Shown here: positions 19,301-25,075 of the stretch, one piece after another
How positions within the stretch are numbered: the stretch's first letter is position 1
Layout: every line of letters begins with the position of its first letter
Assembly: GCA_900316845.1 (NCBI GenBank)
Contig: ONEG01000014.1
Span: 1-64,000, forward strand
Direction: 5' to 3'
Origin: an uncultured Bacteroidales bacterium
Lineage (GTDB): Bacteria; Bacteroidota; Bacteroidia; Bacteroidales; Paludibacteraceae
DNA: 64,000 nucleotides
Notes under the pieces: generated by a model
Told to the model about the DNA's origin: nothing
What the model saw: the letters and a program-made list of their open reading frames with translations, nothing else
Database searches by the model: none
Position numbers and translations under genes: made by a program

Positions 19301-19720
19301 GTAAGCAATACGGTTGCGCAGATGTGGGTGGATCGCTATGATGCGAAACTATGTATGAATACGATGACTCCTGTCAATAACGTGGCCGAGTTCCCATTGG
19401 GTATCTATGCTCCGAGAGCAGGTGAGTACACGATTGCCGTCGAGCAAGCGAACGCTACGGAAGACCACTCGCTCTACCTGACCTACAATGGCGAAGCTAT
19501 CTGGAACCTCTCAGAGGGCGCATATACCGCAACTCTGGATAAGGGTACCACCGCGAACTATGGTCTGCGTGTAAGCGCGAAAGCACCGCAAGTGGCTACC
19601 GGCATCGATGAAGCAGTTGTGGACGCACAAGGTGAGACAAAGAAGGTGCTGATCAATAATCAAGTCTTCATCATCCGCGGCGAGAAGGTTTACACCATCG
19701 ACGGACAATTAGTAAAATAA
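13310..19720 (+). CDS. Giant secreted surface protein with InlB-type B-repeats
   Basis: The 2,136-residue protein has a signal peptide (about 1-25, VNAAWG). Residues about 380-570 are short glycine/threonine-rich strands of a beta-solenoid type. About 730-960 form a module shared with the giant protein at 34194 (YAWGFVTGKG, GDWKGGT, YYIQNVEAP, VRKWYDNATDYQMY). From about 1265 to 1715 lie repeated InlB-like B-repeats of the pattern YTVTF..DG..GWTP..VT.D.TYTATY. The last about 420 residues (WYAVAVPW, YPGR/EPGRLYMLYL, DWNGIANPA, QMWVDRYDAKLC) are strongly alike in both giants and end with KVLINNQVFIIRG-x-KVYTIDGQLVK. It is probably an exported adhesin-like protein; the ligand is unknown. A 48-residue ORF follows directly. 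Confidence 0.85.
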   Translation: MMKKLFVKFSMLLILLGMSVNAAWGAFDIGSIISGMENLGPDDYYYTQLVATPSPSSSGTVQLMWIDMMGDTVNANDFTPEDPEKAQYTYMYALLNPGASGCSNPTGYIARPQLAATTILYGEMEAPLGNHTTHVYITSFAYFKAEAQPADGWYFDGWSYVDNGQIQQVDTLRSGNNVLWPTDPRDPNEHNATIFKIKPHDVKGSKYLDPSQVSSESYDSTFRYVQANFKPVLLTGYRGGKSEIVVGSASVTFDVYVNIDAKKPVITVNDFNNPTLGDAKFTFAGMEGNVDAETGTPYAKVSVTFTAPDGMTAGTLYKTTMTASTRGGSTIEIPLEVRSVAADRTEATLYNADKTVAKDGDLLGEDGVLAAITGTDQLLQLNKNYASALTLTGKTVTLNLNGYTVSSLTIDGGEVTVDYSKYDNEASGALNVTSGKAVLNGGIFDSMNISAGATVDQNGATIMGAATNAGTLNTTEGTIKGGLVSTGALDVKGGAFKGDTAIIINDGNATFTRGTAIGTKCGLKVKKGSATIEKLMVIDGGTYAAQHTGGSLSINNGKFGNVLDGAPTLKTGYFKSKTIGVAVPEGKKLMNVAAGTEFKEGYRYFVGNAADALASNVGVCRIGSTSYAKLEDAIAYANNNPAEEGIIILMTNDCVLPAGYYTLPANATIVVPKDDSQENSNSIVRRTVLAYQKPSEFRRLTFASGVNMQVFGSIEVSCLQHANDVSNHGYNSNPWGPYGHLVLEENTKLTLQDGSHIYAWGFVTGKGEIDARRGSTIHEQFQMGDWKGGTTSAGLLTDERGVFPVTQYYIQNVEAPAKFHPGAVLTASAAVSVGSGTVVAYANDINIVGVNGSDDAMFLLDNEADAENTWVRKWYDNATDYQMYQVNNTAHIGSIVLKLGKLGSMNLDMNSALFKLPITNNMNIHLLSGFMDFTQDTYLLPGAEVEVDKESVVSITDVQEEGVHSGSLYIYDADDWGDWVYNGSGSSNVYTKAVCYEPLVDGKPAIRPEYKEGGQKDATILVHGQFDTDQGYIFTSAGGANICSTNEDAGTFSFSTEAKAPGYTEEVYHAVGTSVSGTPDVFYPAKLKNKAEDSFTETAGTGANMSYCYMDDEWRMRFYFDGYAADVDMEAYAVEAGKKAQKDLMSQDVTYDLGSAVTHIYIKPQEWVEIAGKATIEFDWSTPTPDYEHDPYNPYLVGVEGNSDHTYSDAAGAGRLFIYTLTKEGKRQWWEVEKKDNLYHCIHPNNDTYYYWDENRVDEFDEPAPAWAEKRFTITWKNWDGTPLETIGPNETPETEYSVTYGTMAEFLGTNPTREETIDYTYDFTGWTPALGPVTSDVTYTATYTQKPRKYTIIFYQEGGVEIERQFLTHNEVPVCENVPTKIGHTLVWSPAIAAVVGDATYTATWLEEPPTEYEVTFFDYNGITVLQQGDVAVGALPTPPADPAGKPASASGEFTYVFDHWSPALEEVSATSIKSYTAVYAEVAKTYTIKFVKENGDPDVPEDVIESHQYQYGETPVCSATPTKAATAQYSYTFAWDPQIETVRGAATYKAVFTPVTNRYTVTLKANPSGACTFTGAGTFDYSEASDAVTIGFTANPGYTFTGWSDESTESSRSMALTGDINLVANFEYEGEATTYTINWNEEDGTLIKSVAQVEGTATIYTGAIPTKTATARYTYTFDGWTTKANGAGTFYKNNMTPKATANATYYAHFDAKEVIMEVGLGQAQNIAEETTVNQLILNSNGTVSGQLTGDLNNLLNVTGVCYYDLTGTFKAGNWYAVAVPWQVTASDIRANGNALSLMNGDYLAYYDGSVRASQGKVDACWKYLSNGSTLEPGRLYMLYLENNASVLRFPKKEGADILNTSTDVYEYSSGTAADANWNGIANPAIFYAYLNNTGASVGQVFNAAAQSYEPVALSNKLIVAKPIFVQAANDGTASAVTTPPAPAPVRRNAASEAPKAEFQVEIASYGRMQDRLFIHTNEDKETDTYTLGQDVVKFGVSNTVAQMWVDRYDAKLCMNTMTPVNNVAEFPLGIYAPRAGEYTIAVEQANATEDHSLYLTYNGEAIWNLSEGAYTATLDKGTTANYGLRVSAKAPQVATGIDEAVVDAQGETKKVLINNQVFIIRGEKVYTIDGQLVK

Positions 19721-19754
19721 ATGGTACATGGTAAATGATAAAATGGTAAATGGC
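19719..19754 (+). repeat. AAATGGT heptad array between giant protein and mini-protein
   Basis: AAATGGT, ACATGGT, AAATGAT, (A) AAATGGT, AAATGGC. The array starts in the TAA of the giant gene and provides an alternative in-frame ATG at 19743 for the next ORF. Confidence 0.9.
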
Positions 19755-19757
19755 TTT

Positions 19758-19904
19758 ATGGAAAAGAAAATATATATCACTCCTCTCATGGAGGTACAGC
19801 AAATCAATTTGACCCAATGCTTATTGGATGGTAGTCCTATTACACCGCCCATTCCCGTGCCTCCTCACCCGGGTGCTCCTGGTCGTCGCTCGCCGGTGTT
19901 CTAA
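19758..19904 (+). CDS. 48-residue mini-protein paired with the giant secreted protein
   Basis: The product begins MEKKIYITPLMEVQQINL and ends in a proline/glycine-rich basic tail (PVPPHPGAPGRRSPVF). It is too short for ordinary gene finders, but the ORF downstream of the second giant (42374-42517) has the same plan: M-x-K-K-x-Y-I-x-P-L at the start and Pro/Gly then Arg-x-x-Pro-x-Phe at the end. That repeated context supports real coding. There is no signal peptide and no cysteine pair. I recall similar tiny Bacteroidales ORFs beginning MKKxYIxP, of unknown function. Terminated at 19920-19960, so it is the last gene of the unit. Confidence 0.7.
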   Translation: MEKKIYITPLMEVQQINLTQCLLDGSPITPPIPVPPHPGAPGRRSPVF

Positions 19905-19919
19905 GAGAGCCGTTAGTTC

Positions 19920-19960
19920 AAAAATCGCATGTACGTTCAACCGTATGTGCGATTTTTGTC
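19920..19960 (+). terminator. Intrinsic terminator after the giant/mini-protein unit
   Basis: AAAAATCGCA 19920-19929 pairs with TGCGATTTTT 19948-19957, with a partly paired inner stem and T-rich end. Confidence 0.85.
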
Positions 19961-19966
19961 GATTTA

Positions 19967-19998
19967 TTTGCATACTTCAAAAAAAAACAGTACCTTTG
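19967..19998 (+). promoter_or_regulatory. Promoter for the DUF4105-like gene and biosynthetic cluster
   Basis: TTTG 19967-19970 and TACCTTTG 19991-19998 have starts 24 nt apart; the spacer holds the A-tract and ACAG shared by most promoters here. Confidence 0.8.
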
Positions 19999-20015
19999 CA
20001 TCGAATTAATCCCAC

Positions 20016-20060
20016 CATTACGAATCCCGTCATTACGAATCCCGTCATTACGAATTACGT
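20016..20060 (+). repeat. 15-nt tandem repeat in the leader
   Basis: Three copies of CATTACGAATCCCGT, the third ending TTACGT, lie between promoter and start codon. Confidence 0.9.
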
Positions 20061-20078
20061 TATTCCGAAAATTAAACT

Positions 20079-20978
20079 ATGTTGAAAAAATTTCAAATAA
20101 TCCTGTCAATACTCTTGTTTGCTGTCTCTGTCTCAGCCCAAGAGCCCGCGATGTCCGTAACGGAGCGTAATGCCGCGCAGGGCTTCAATGATACCATCGA
20201 CCGCCTCGCCCCGGATTTCGTGACAGTCAGTCTCTGTATAGCCGACCCGACGGACCAGAGCCAGGATTATCTCGGTATTACCGGCCATGCGTTCCTGCGA
20301 CTGCAATGTCCGACGTTCGGATTGGACTATTGTTTCAGTTATGAGAGTGAGAAGATCAAAGGACAACTCTGGGATTATCTAACGGGCAAACTAAAAATGG
20401 GTATGTTTGCAATACCGACTAACGAGTACGTTGAGGACTACCGTGTGTGGAAACGCGCTGTGCATGAATACCGCATTAATATGCCTGCTGATGCCGAGCA
20501 ACGTCTCTGGGAGCAGATGGATAATCATATGTTGACGGAGAATGATATGCAGATGAATCTGGTGAAATTCGGTTGTACGAATACTATTTTGCGATATGTG
20601 GAGAAGGCACTGTCTCCTACGCAAATCAAGTATAACTGGCCGGAGAAATACCTGACGAAATCAGCCATGGAGATTGCTGAGGGACATCTGGTGAATTATC
20701 CATGGACGTTATTGGGAATGCGGCTGACGGCCGGAAAGGAGTTCTCGCAGTTGATAACTCCTAAGCAGAAAGTACTTTTTCCTACGGATTTGTTGGAGGT
20801 CTGGTCGACCGCAACAATCAACGGTGAACCGATGCTGAGGTATGTGGGCGATTTGGTAGAAGCAGAACCGGTGGTAGTAGAGAAACCTTGGTTCACTCCG
20901 CAGCTATGCGGATTCTTATTCTTAATCATCATTGCAGGAGGAATAATATGGGCTATTATTCGTAAACGTAAATCTTAA
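20079..20978 (+). CDS. DUF4105-like exported/membrane protein
   Basis: The 299-residue product has a signal peptide (about 1-20, VSVSAQ) and a C-terminal membrane segment (about 272-294, LCGFLFLIIIAGGIIWAII) ending in RKRKS. The domain between them resembles DUF4105: SLCIADPTDQ, GHAFLRLQ, DYCFSYESE, a conserved glycine and proline segment (TGKLKMGMFAIP) and FGCTNTILRYVEKAL. Function of DUF4105 is not established; a papain-like or membrane-anchored hydrolase has been considered for it. The stop codon lies in the repeat from which the next gene starts, so the genes are probably co-transcribed. Confidence 0.65.
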   Translation: MLKKFQIILSILLFAVSVSAQEPAMSVTERNAAQGFNDTIDRLAPDFVTVSLCIADPTDQSQDYLGITGHAFLRLQCPTFGLDYCFSYESEKIKGQLWDYLTGKLKMGMFAIPTNEYVEDYRVWKRAVHEYRINMPADAEQRLWEQMDNHMLTENDMQMNLVKFGCTNTILRYVEKALSPTQIKYNWPEKYLTKSAMEIAEGHLVNYPWTLLGMRLTAGKEFSQLITPKQKVLFPTDLLEVWSTATINGEPMLRYVGDLVEAEPVVVEKPWFTPQLCGFLFLIIIAGGIIWAIIRKRKS

Positions 20979-21008
20979 ATCTCCAATGTCCAATCTCCAA
21001 TCTCCAAT
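20974..21008 (+). repeat. CTCCAAT heptad array at a gene junction
   Basis: CTTAAAT, CTCCAAT, GTCCAAT, CTCCAAT, CTCCAAT. It contains the stop of the DUF4105-like gene (20976-20978) and the start of the next gene (20986), and encodes that protein's first residues. Confidence 0.95.
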
Positions 21009-22098
21009 AACCTATCCGCTTCTTCCTTTTTCTCAACTCGTCTATGATATGACGAGGTGGCTGCCGGGAGTGTACTCCTTTCCGTTCACCTACGTGTGGC
21101 GCGGAGGAGCAAAGGAGCAAAACCGTATAGAGCAGGCTATTCGTACTGCTTTGGCGAACCATCCTGTTTTTCAGATACGTGTGGATGGAGGGGGCAATCA
21201 TTATCCATCACCCTTGAAAGATATACTCCATGGCCCGTATCATGATATAGACCTGAAGATAAAAGACGAGGATTTGGTAATCCAAGCACAGATAAGCCGC
21301 ATCTTAGGCGATGGGAAGAGCGGAGAGATATTATTAGATGATATCCGCCGTGCGTACGAAGGTCTACCCCTGGAACCGGATAATTACTGGGGCTATGTAG
21401 CGCGTTTTGAGCAGCATAAGACAGACCCGCATTATCGTATCAGCCAAGATTGGCTGATTAACGAATTCGCCAACACCTCCATTCCTGTCCGTCCAACGAC
21501 TGATCGGAAAAGGTTGTTCACTCTTCTTCCTCCCAAACCGGGAATCTATAAATCGGATTATTCCGATTTGCAGGAGAAAATACAAACCTTGTCTGAGGCG
21601 CATTACCTCTCATACGAAGGTATCTTCTCGCTTTGTACCGCCTTGGCGATAGCGGAGTATTGCGGCACAGACGATGCGGCGCTTACCTGGGCATACGAGG
21701 GACGCGAAACACCTGAAGAACAACGTATCTTCGGTAGTCTCCATCGCGATATTCCTTTCCAAATAAAAAATCTCAAATCTCCAATCTCCAATCTCAAATC
21801 GGATTTGATCCGCGAGGCTCGTAATCAAATCCGATCGGGTATAGCGCATAGCGATTATCCCTATACGCTGACTGCGCCTTATAACAAGCGTTGGAACTAC
21901 GCCGTCAATGTGCTGCGGGTACCGGATATGGAATACGAGTCGAAATATGCCTATGCCCTCTTGGACGTGGAGATCCATGAGCACGCGGAGGACTTGTCGC
22001 TATGGTTCCGCTACTCCGCTACCCATTATCAAGAATCTTCTATCTGCCGCTTTGCGGCATTAGTACGCAAATACGCCGAATGGCTCCTGGAAGAATAG
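20986..22098 (+). CDS. Condensation-domain-like protein lacking the usual catalytic histidine
   Basis: The 370-residue product fits half of the chloramphenicol-acetyltransferase/NRPS condensation fold. LPFSQLVYDMTRWLPG at the start, a helix with ALANHPVFQIRV, and AYEGRETPEEQRIFGSLHRDIPF (equivalent to the conserved GR...G.F.n..P segment) support this. At the place of the HHxxxDG motif the sequence reads SRILGDG, so the catalytic second His is Arg while Asp-Gly is kept. It may act as a non-catalytic or altered condensation or acyltransfer partner for the ACP and AMP ligase downstream. The first residues are encoded by a heptad array, and a second in-frame array at 21772-21799 gives LKSPISNLKS. 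Confidence 0.65.
   Translation: MSNLQSPITYPLLPFSQLVYDMTRWLPGVYSFPFTYVWRGGAKEQNRIEQAIRTALANHPVFQIRVDGGGNHYPSPLKDILHGPYHDIDLKIKDEDLVIQAQISRILGDGKSGEILLDDIRRAYEGLPLEPDNYWGYVARFEQHKTDPHYRISQDWLINEFANTSIPVRPTTDRKRLFTLLPPKPGIYKSDYSDLQEKIQTLSEAHYLSYEGIFSLCTALAIAEYCGTDDAALTWAYEGRETPEEQRIFGSLHRDIPFQIKNLKSPISNLKSDLIREARNQIRSGIAHSDYPYTLTAPYNKRWNYAVNVLRVPDMEYESKYAYALLDVEIHEHAEDLSLWFRYSATHYQESSICRFAALVRKYAEWLLEE
21772..21799 (+). repeat. In-frame heptad insertion in the condensation-like gene
   Basis: CTCAAAT, CTCCAAT, CTCCAAT, CTCAAAT. Same unit as the array at this gene's start codon, about 800 nt upstream. Confidence 0.95.
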
Positions 22099-22133
22099 TT
22101 CGTAATCCCGAATCCCGTAATTACGTCATCACG
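22098..22133 (+). repeat. Degenerate CGTAATC/CCGAATC heptads in the spacer
   Basis: CGTAATC, CCGAATC, CCGTAAT and a decayed end fill most of the 47-nt gap. The unit resembles the 15-mer at 20016-20060. Confidence 0.7.
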
Positions 22134-22145
22134 AAAAAATCAACA

Positions 22146-23255
22146 ATGAACGCCCTTCTTGATAATATAGATCTCCGTTGTCTCCTAGAGCAATCGCTCT
22201 CGCAAGCGGCTATCGCCAATCCGCATCGGGAGACGAACCCCGTGCGGACGGTGGAGGAGTGGTGCGCCTATGTGGAGCGTTTTGCGCATTGTATGCCCTG
22301 GCAAGGGATGGATATCGGTGAAGATGCTTCGTTCTTCCGCCGTATAGATCAGAATATCGGCTATTTCTATTTTCTTTTGGACCAACCGCTGGATGCCCTC
22401 CGTGATAAGGGCTATATCTATCCATCGCTCCAGTACGAACCGCGTGTGGCGGCTTGGCTCAAGGCTTATAATACCGCTTGGGGCGAATACCTCAGCGGGC
22501 CGGATAGCTGGAACGACTCCTATTATAATATCGCGCGCACGGACGCGCGTTTCGAGCTCGATACCGATCGATACGAGACCCCAGCCAACTGGCACAGTTG
22601 GAACGACTTCTTCACAAGAAGATTAAATGCTAAATGGCTAAATAAATGTCAAAATGGTAAATGTCCAAATGGTAAATTGGTTTCCCCTTGCGACGGCGAG
22701 ATTGCCTTTGCGCCCGTCAAGACCGCGTCTATCGCTAACTGGCTTGATTTGCTCGGCGATAGCCCGTATCGGGATGCCTTTGCCAGCGGTGAGACGACGC
22801 ATATCGTCCTCGATGTCTTTGACTATCATCGTTTCCATGCGCCGTGCGATGGTACGGTGCTGGAATGTAAGACCATAGAAGGCATCCATGCCGGCGGAGG
22901 TGTCATTATCTGGGACAAAGAGCAGGGTAGATACCGCTATGACCAACTCGGCGTGACCGATTTTCAGATGTTAGAGACGCGCGGTGTCCTCATCCTGGAC
23001 ACTCCTGCTTTCGGCAAGATCGCCCTTGTCGCCGTCGGCGTCCAGCAAGTCTCCTCTGTCCAATGGACGCACCCTGCGCTTGCAAATCTTCAATTATCAA
23101 TTATCAATTATCAATTATCAATTCGTCAGGGCACTGAGTTAGGCTGTTTCCTCTTCGGTGGCAGCGACATCGTGCTTTTCTTCGAACCCGGCAAGGCCCC
23201 GCATATCACCCCTAAAATCGTCAAAGTAGGCGATCCTCTAATCGAAAATCGCTAA
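22146..23255 (+). CDS. Phosphatidylserine-decarboxylase-like pyruvoyl enzyme
   Basis: From ATG 22146 the product is 369 residues. WHSWNDFFTRRL, LVSPCDGEIAFAP and VFDYHRFHAPCDGTV are hallmarks of phosphatidylserine decarboxylases, and GCFLFGGSDIVLFF is the self-cleavage site; the Ser that becomes the pyruvoyl group is present, with Asp after it in place of the usual Thr. The long N-terminal region (VRTVEEWCAYVERF) recalls the PSD-associated domain of amino-acid decarboxylases such as fungal PsiD. Given the ACP, ligase and condensation-like neighbours, an amino-acid or amino-acyl substrate is as likely as phosphatidylserine; this is inference. Two heptad arrays are inserted in frame (22624-22678 and 23091-23123), each directly before a conserved motif. 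Confidence 0.75.
   Translation: MNALLDNIDLRCLLEQSLSQAAIANPHRETNPVRTVEEWCAYVERFAHCMPWQGMDIGEDASFFRRIDQNIGYFYFLLDQPLDALRDKGYIYPSLQYEPRVAAWLKAYNTAWGEYLSGPDSWNDSYYNIARTDARFELDTDRYETPANWHSWNDFFTRRLNAKWLNKCQNGKCPNGKLVSPCDGEIAFAPVKTASIANWLDLLGDSPYRDAFASGETTHIVLDVFDYHRFHAPCDGTVLECKTIEGIHAGGGVIIWDKEQGRYRYDQLGVTDFQMLETRGVLILDTPAFGKIALVAVGVQQVSSVQWTHPALANLQLSIINYQLSIRQGTELGCFLFGGSDIVLFFEPGKAPHITPKIVKVGDPLIENR
22624..22678 (+). repeat. In-frame AAATGGT-type heptads in the decarboxylase-like gene
   Basis: Degenerate AAATGCT, AAATGGC, AAATGTC, CAAATGG units encode the linker NAKWLNKCQNGKCPNGK just before LVSPCDG. In the used frame all TAA and TGA triplets of the unit are avoided. Confidence 0.85.
23091..23123 (+). 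repeat. In-frame CAATTAT heptads in the decarboxylase-like gene
   Basis: Four exact CAATTAT units plus CAATT encode LQLSIINYQLS, placed just before the self-cleavage segment GTELGCFLFGGS. Confidence 0.95.
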
Positions 23256-23271
23256 TCCCTAATCGATTTTT
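23238..23271 (+). terminator. CTAATCG heptads forming stop codon and hairpin terminator
   Basis: CTAATCG, AAAATCG, CTAATCC, CTAATCG. The array contains the decarboxylase stop (23253-23255); AAAATCG 23245-23251 pairs with CGATTTT 23264-23270, giving a terminator-like hairpin. The same first three units end the DUF3737 gene. Confidence 0.7.
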
Positions 23272-23281
23272 CCCCAAAAAC

Positions 23282-23312
23282 TTGCGTATATCAAAAAAAA
23301 GCAGTACCTTTG
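23282..23312 (+). promoter_or_regulatory. Promoter for the first hipBA pair
   Basis: TTGC 23282-23285 and TACCTTTG 23305-23312, starts 23 nt apart, with the shared A-tract and GCAG spacer. It gives hipBA its own promoter within the biosynthetic cluster. Confidence 0.8.
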
Positions 23313-23388
23313 CAGCAAATTAAAGAATAAGATACTATTCGCAATACTATAAATTTACCAATAAGAGATATTATTATATTTGTTATTA

Positions 23389-23691
23389 ATGTATAGTTTC
23401 GGGCAAATATCATCGGGGGAGTTGATGCAGCAATTGGCTGAACGACTGAAAGCAAGGAGGCTGGAGAAAGGTTTATCTCGGCAAGCACTGGCAGAGTTAT
23501 CCGGGGTTCCGGCTCCTACCATTGCGCGATTTGAACAGCAGCATGCTATCTCAATGCGGCAATACCTTGACTTGGCTATCGCTTTAGGATATGCCGATCA
23601 ACTGCAAGTGCTGATGCAGGAAGCGATATACAAGACGATGGAGGAGTTGGAGACGATAAAGCAAAATCAAAATCGGAAACGCGGAAGATGA
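23389..23691 (+). CDS. HipB-like XRE-family antitoxin/regulator
   Basis: The 100-residue product has a helix-turn-helix of the XRE type at about residues 18-60 (LAERLKARRLEKGLSRQAL, SGVPAPTIARFEQ). The C-terminal part is charged and probably flexible. Start at ATG 23389; a TTG three codons upstream is less likely. It overlaps hipA by ATGA. Family knowledge: HipB binds operators before its own operon and neutralises HipA. Confidence 0.82.
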   Translation: MYSFGQISSGELMQQLAERLKARRLEKGLSRQALAELSGVPAPTIARFEQQHAISMRQYLDLAIALGYADQLQVLMQEAIYKTMEELETIKQNQNRKRGR

Positions 23692-24782
23692 GAATCAAAC
23701 ATATTAATAAGTTATACGTCACGTATCATGGACAGCGAGTTGGGACGCTAATGATGTCGCCAAATGGTGAATCGGTGGTGTTTCAGTATACCGAGGAGTG
23801 GCTACAAACGGGATTCTCTATCTCTCCGCTGGAGTTGAAACTGGAGAACAAGTTGTTTATCGCTCCGCGGAATCCGTTCTACGGAAACTTCGGGATATTC
23901 GAGGATAGTATGCCGGACGGTTACGGACGATATTTGCTGAATCGTATTCTGCGTGAGCAAGGTGTCGATGATTTTTCGCTGACGCCGCTCCAACGATTGG
24001 CGATAGTGGGTTCTGCCGGAATGGGTGCGTTATGCTACGAACCGGCAATAGAGACTACGGCAGGAGGGGCATTACCGGAGTTGGATGAGTTGCAACAGTT
24101 GGCGTTGGATGTGCTGTCGGAGAAACAGACAGAAGGCGCAGATGTGCTGTACTATAATAGCGGTAACTCAGGTGGCTGTCGTCCGAAATGCCTATTGCAT
24201 CAGGATGGCAAGGATTGGCTTGTGAAGTTCCGGCATACGTATGATCCAGCGGATATTGGCGAGCAGGAATACCGGTACATGCAGTTGGCAGCGCGGTGCG
24301 GGATAGAGATTCCGGAATGCCGATTAATTCAAGGGAGGTATTTTGCTTCTCAGCGTTTTGACCGGACCGAGCGAGGAGAGCGCATACATGTGGCAACGGC
24401 AGCTGCGCTGCTGACGGAGAGTATCAATCCTCCGAAGACTGATTACAAGACTCTGCTGAGTCTGACAGGATGGCTGACGCAATCGCCGCAACAGGTGGAG
24501 CAGATGTTCCGTCGCATGGTGTATAATGTGCTGATAGAGAATAAGGATGATCATGCGAAGAACTTCACGTTCCTATGGCGCGAAGGGAAATGGCGTTTGG
24601 CTCCGGCATATGACTTGCTGCCGTGCATCGATGGGTATCATGGGCAACATGCGACATCGGTGATGGGAAAAGGTAATCCGACAGAGAATGATATGATCGC
24701 AGCAGGAGAATCAATCCGCATCAATGCGCATCGAGGCAAGCAGATTATTGACGAGATAAAAGGAGTAATAACTGATAACTGA
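23688..24782 (+). CDS. HipA-family serine/threonine kinase toxin
   Basis: The 364-residue protein shows HipA features: N-terminal HipA domain (FGIFEDSMPDGYGRYLL), the glycine-rich autophosphorylation loop region SGNSGGCRPKCLL, catalytic NKDDHAKNFTF and the metal-binding AYDLLP. HipA of E. coli phosphorylates glutamyl-tRNA synthetase and causes growth arrest; the target here is unknown. It is shorter than E. coli HipA (440). The last codons (GVITDN) and the stop come from the ACTGANN heptad array. The pair is inserted between the decarboxylase-like and ACP genes. Confidence 0.85.
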   Translation: MRIKHINKLYVTYHGQRVGTLMMSPNGESVVFQYTEEWLQTGFSISPLELKLENKLFIAPRNPFYGNFGIFEDSMPDGYGRYLLNRILREQGVDDFSLTPLQRLAIVGSAGMGALCYEPAIETTAGGALPELDELQQLALDVLSEKQTEGADVLYYNSGNSGGCRPKCLLHQDGKDWLVKFRHTYDPADIGEQEYRYMQLAARCGIEIPECRLIQGRYFASQRFDRTERGERIHVATAAALLTESINPPKTDYKTLLSLTGWLTQSPQQVEQMFRRMVYNVLIENKDDHAKNFTFLWREGKWRLAPAYDLLPCIDGYHGQHATSVMGKGNPTENDMIAAGESIRINAHRGKQIIDEIKGVITDN

Positions 24783-24826
24783 CCACTGAAAACTGATTAC
24801 TGAACACTGATTACTGAACACTGAAT
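24771..24826 (+). repeat. ACTGANN heptad array between hipA and acp
   Basis: Eight contiguous units, ACTGA followed by TA, CC, AA, TT, AC, TT, AC, AT. The hipA stop is the second TGA; the ACP ATG follows at 24830. Each unit carries TGA, and the 7-nt period places it in all three frames. Confidence 0.97.
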
Positions 24827-24829
24827 AAT

Positions 24830-25069
24830 ATGACGAAACAACAAATTATATCACAAACAAATGCCTATCTCATTCATACGCTGGATTTTGAGGAGACGCA
24901 GATAACTCCCGATGCGGAACTTCGCCGTGATTTGGGAATTACGAGCGTAGATGCAGTAGCGATAGCCTCATTTGTGCAAAAGACCTTTGGCTGCGCTATT
25001 ATCATTCCGGAAATCAAGGCCCTCATTACCCTCCAGGATCTATACGACTACATCGAAAAAAATAGCTGA
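24830..25069 (+). CDS. Acyl carrier protein
   Basis: The 79-residue acidic protein has the phosphopantetheine site in DLGITSVDAVAI, with Ser39 in place of the usual DSL serine. A four-helix ACP pattern is visible (helix 1 TKQQIISQTNAYLIHTL, helix 4 TLQDLYDYIEK). It lies 6 nt before the AMP ligase gene, which probably loads it. It is likely dedicated to this cluster and distinct from the fatty-acid-synthesis ACP. Confidence 0.85.
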   Translation: MTKQQIISQTNAYLIHTLDFEETQITPDAELRRDLGITSVDAVAIASFVQKTFGCAIIIPEIKALITLQDLYDYIEKNS

Positions 25070-25075
25070 TCACTT

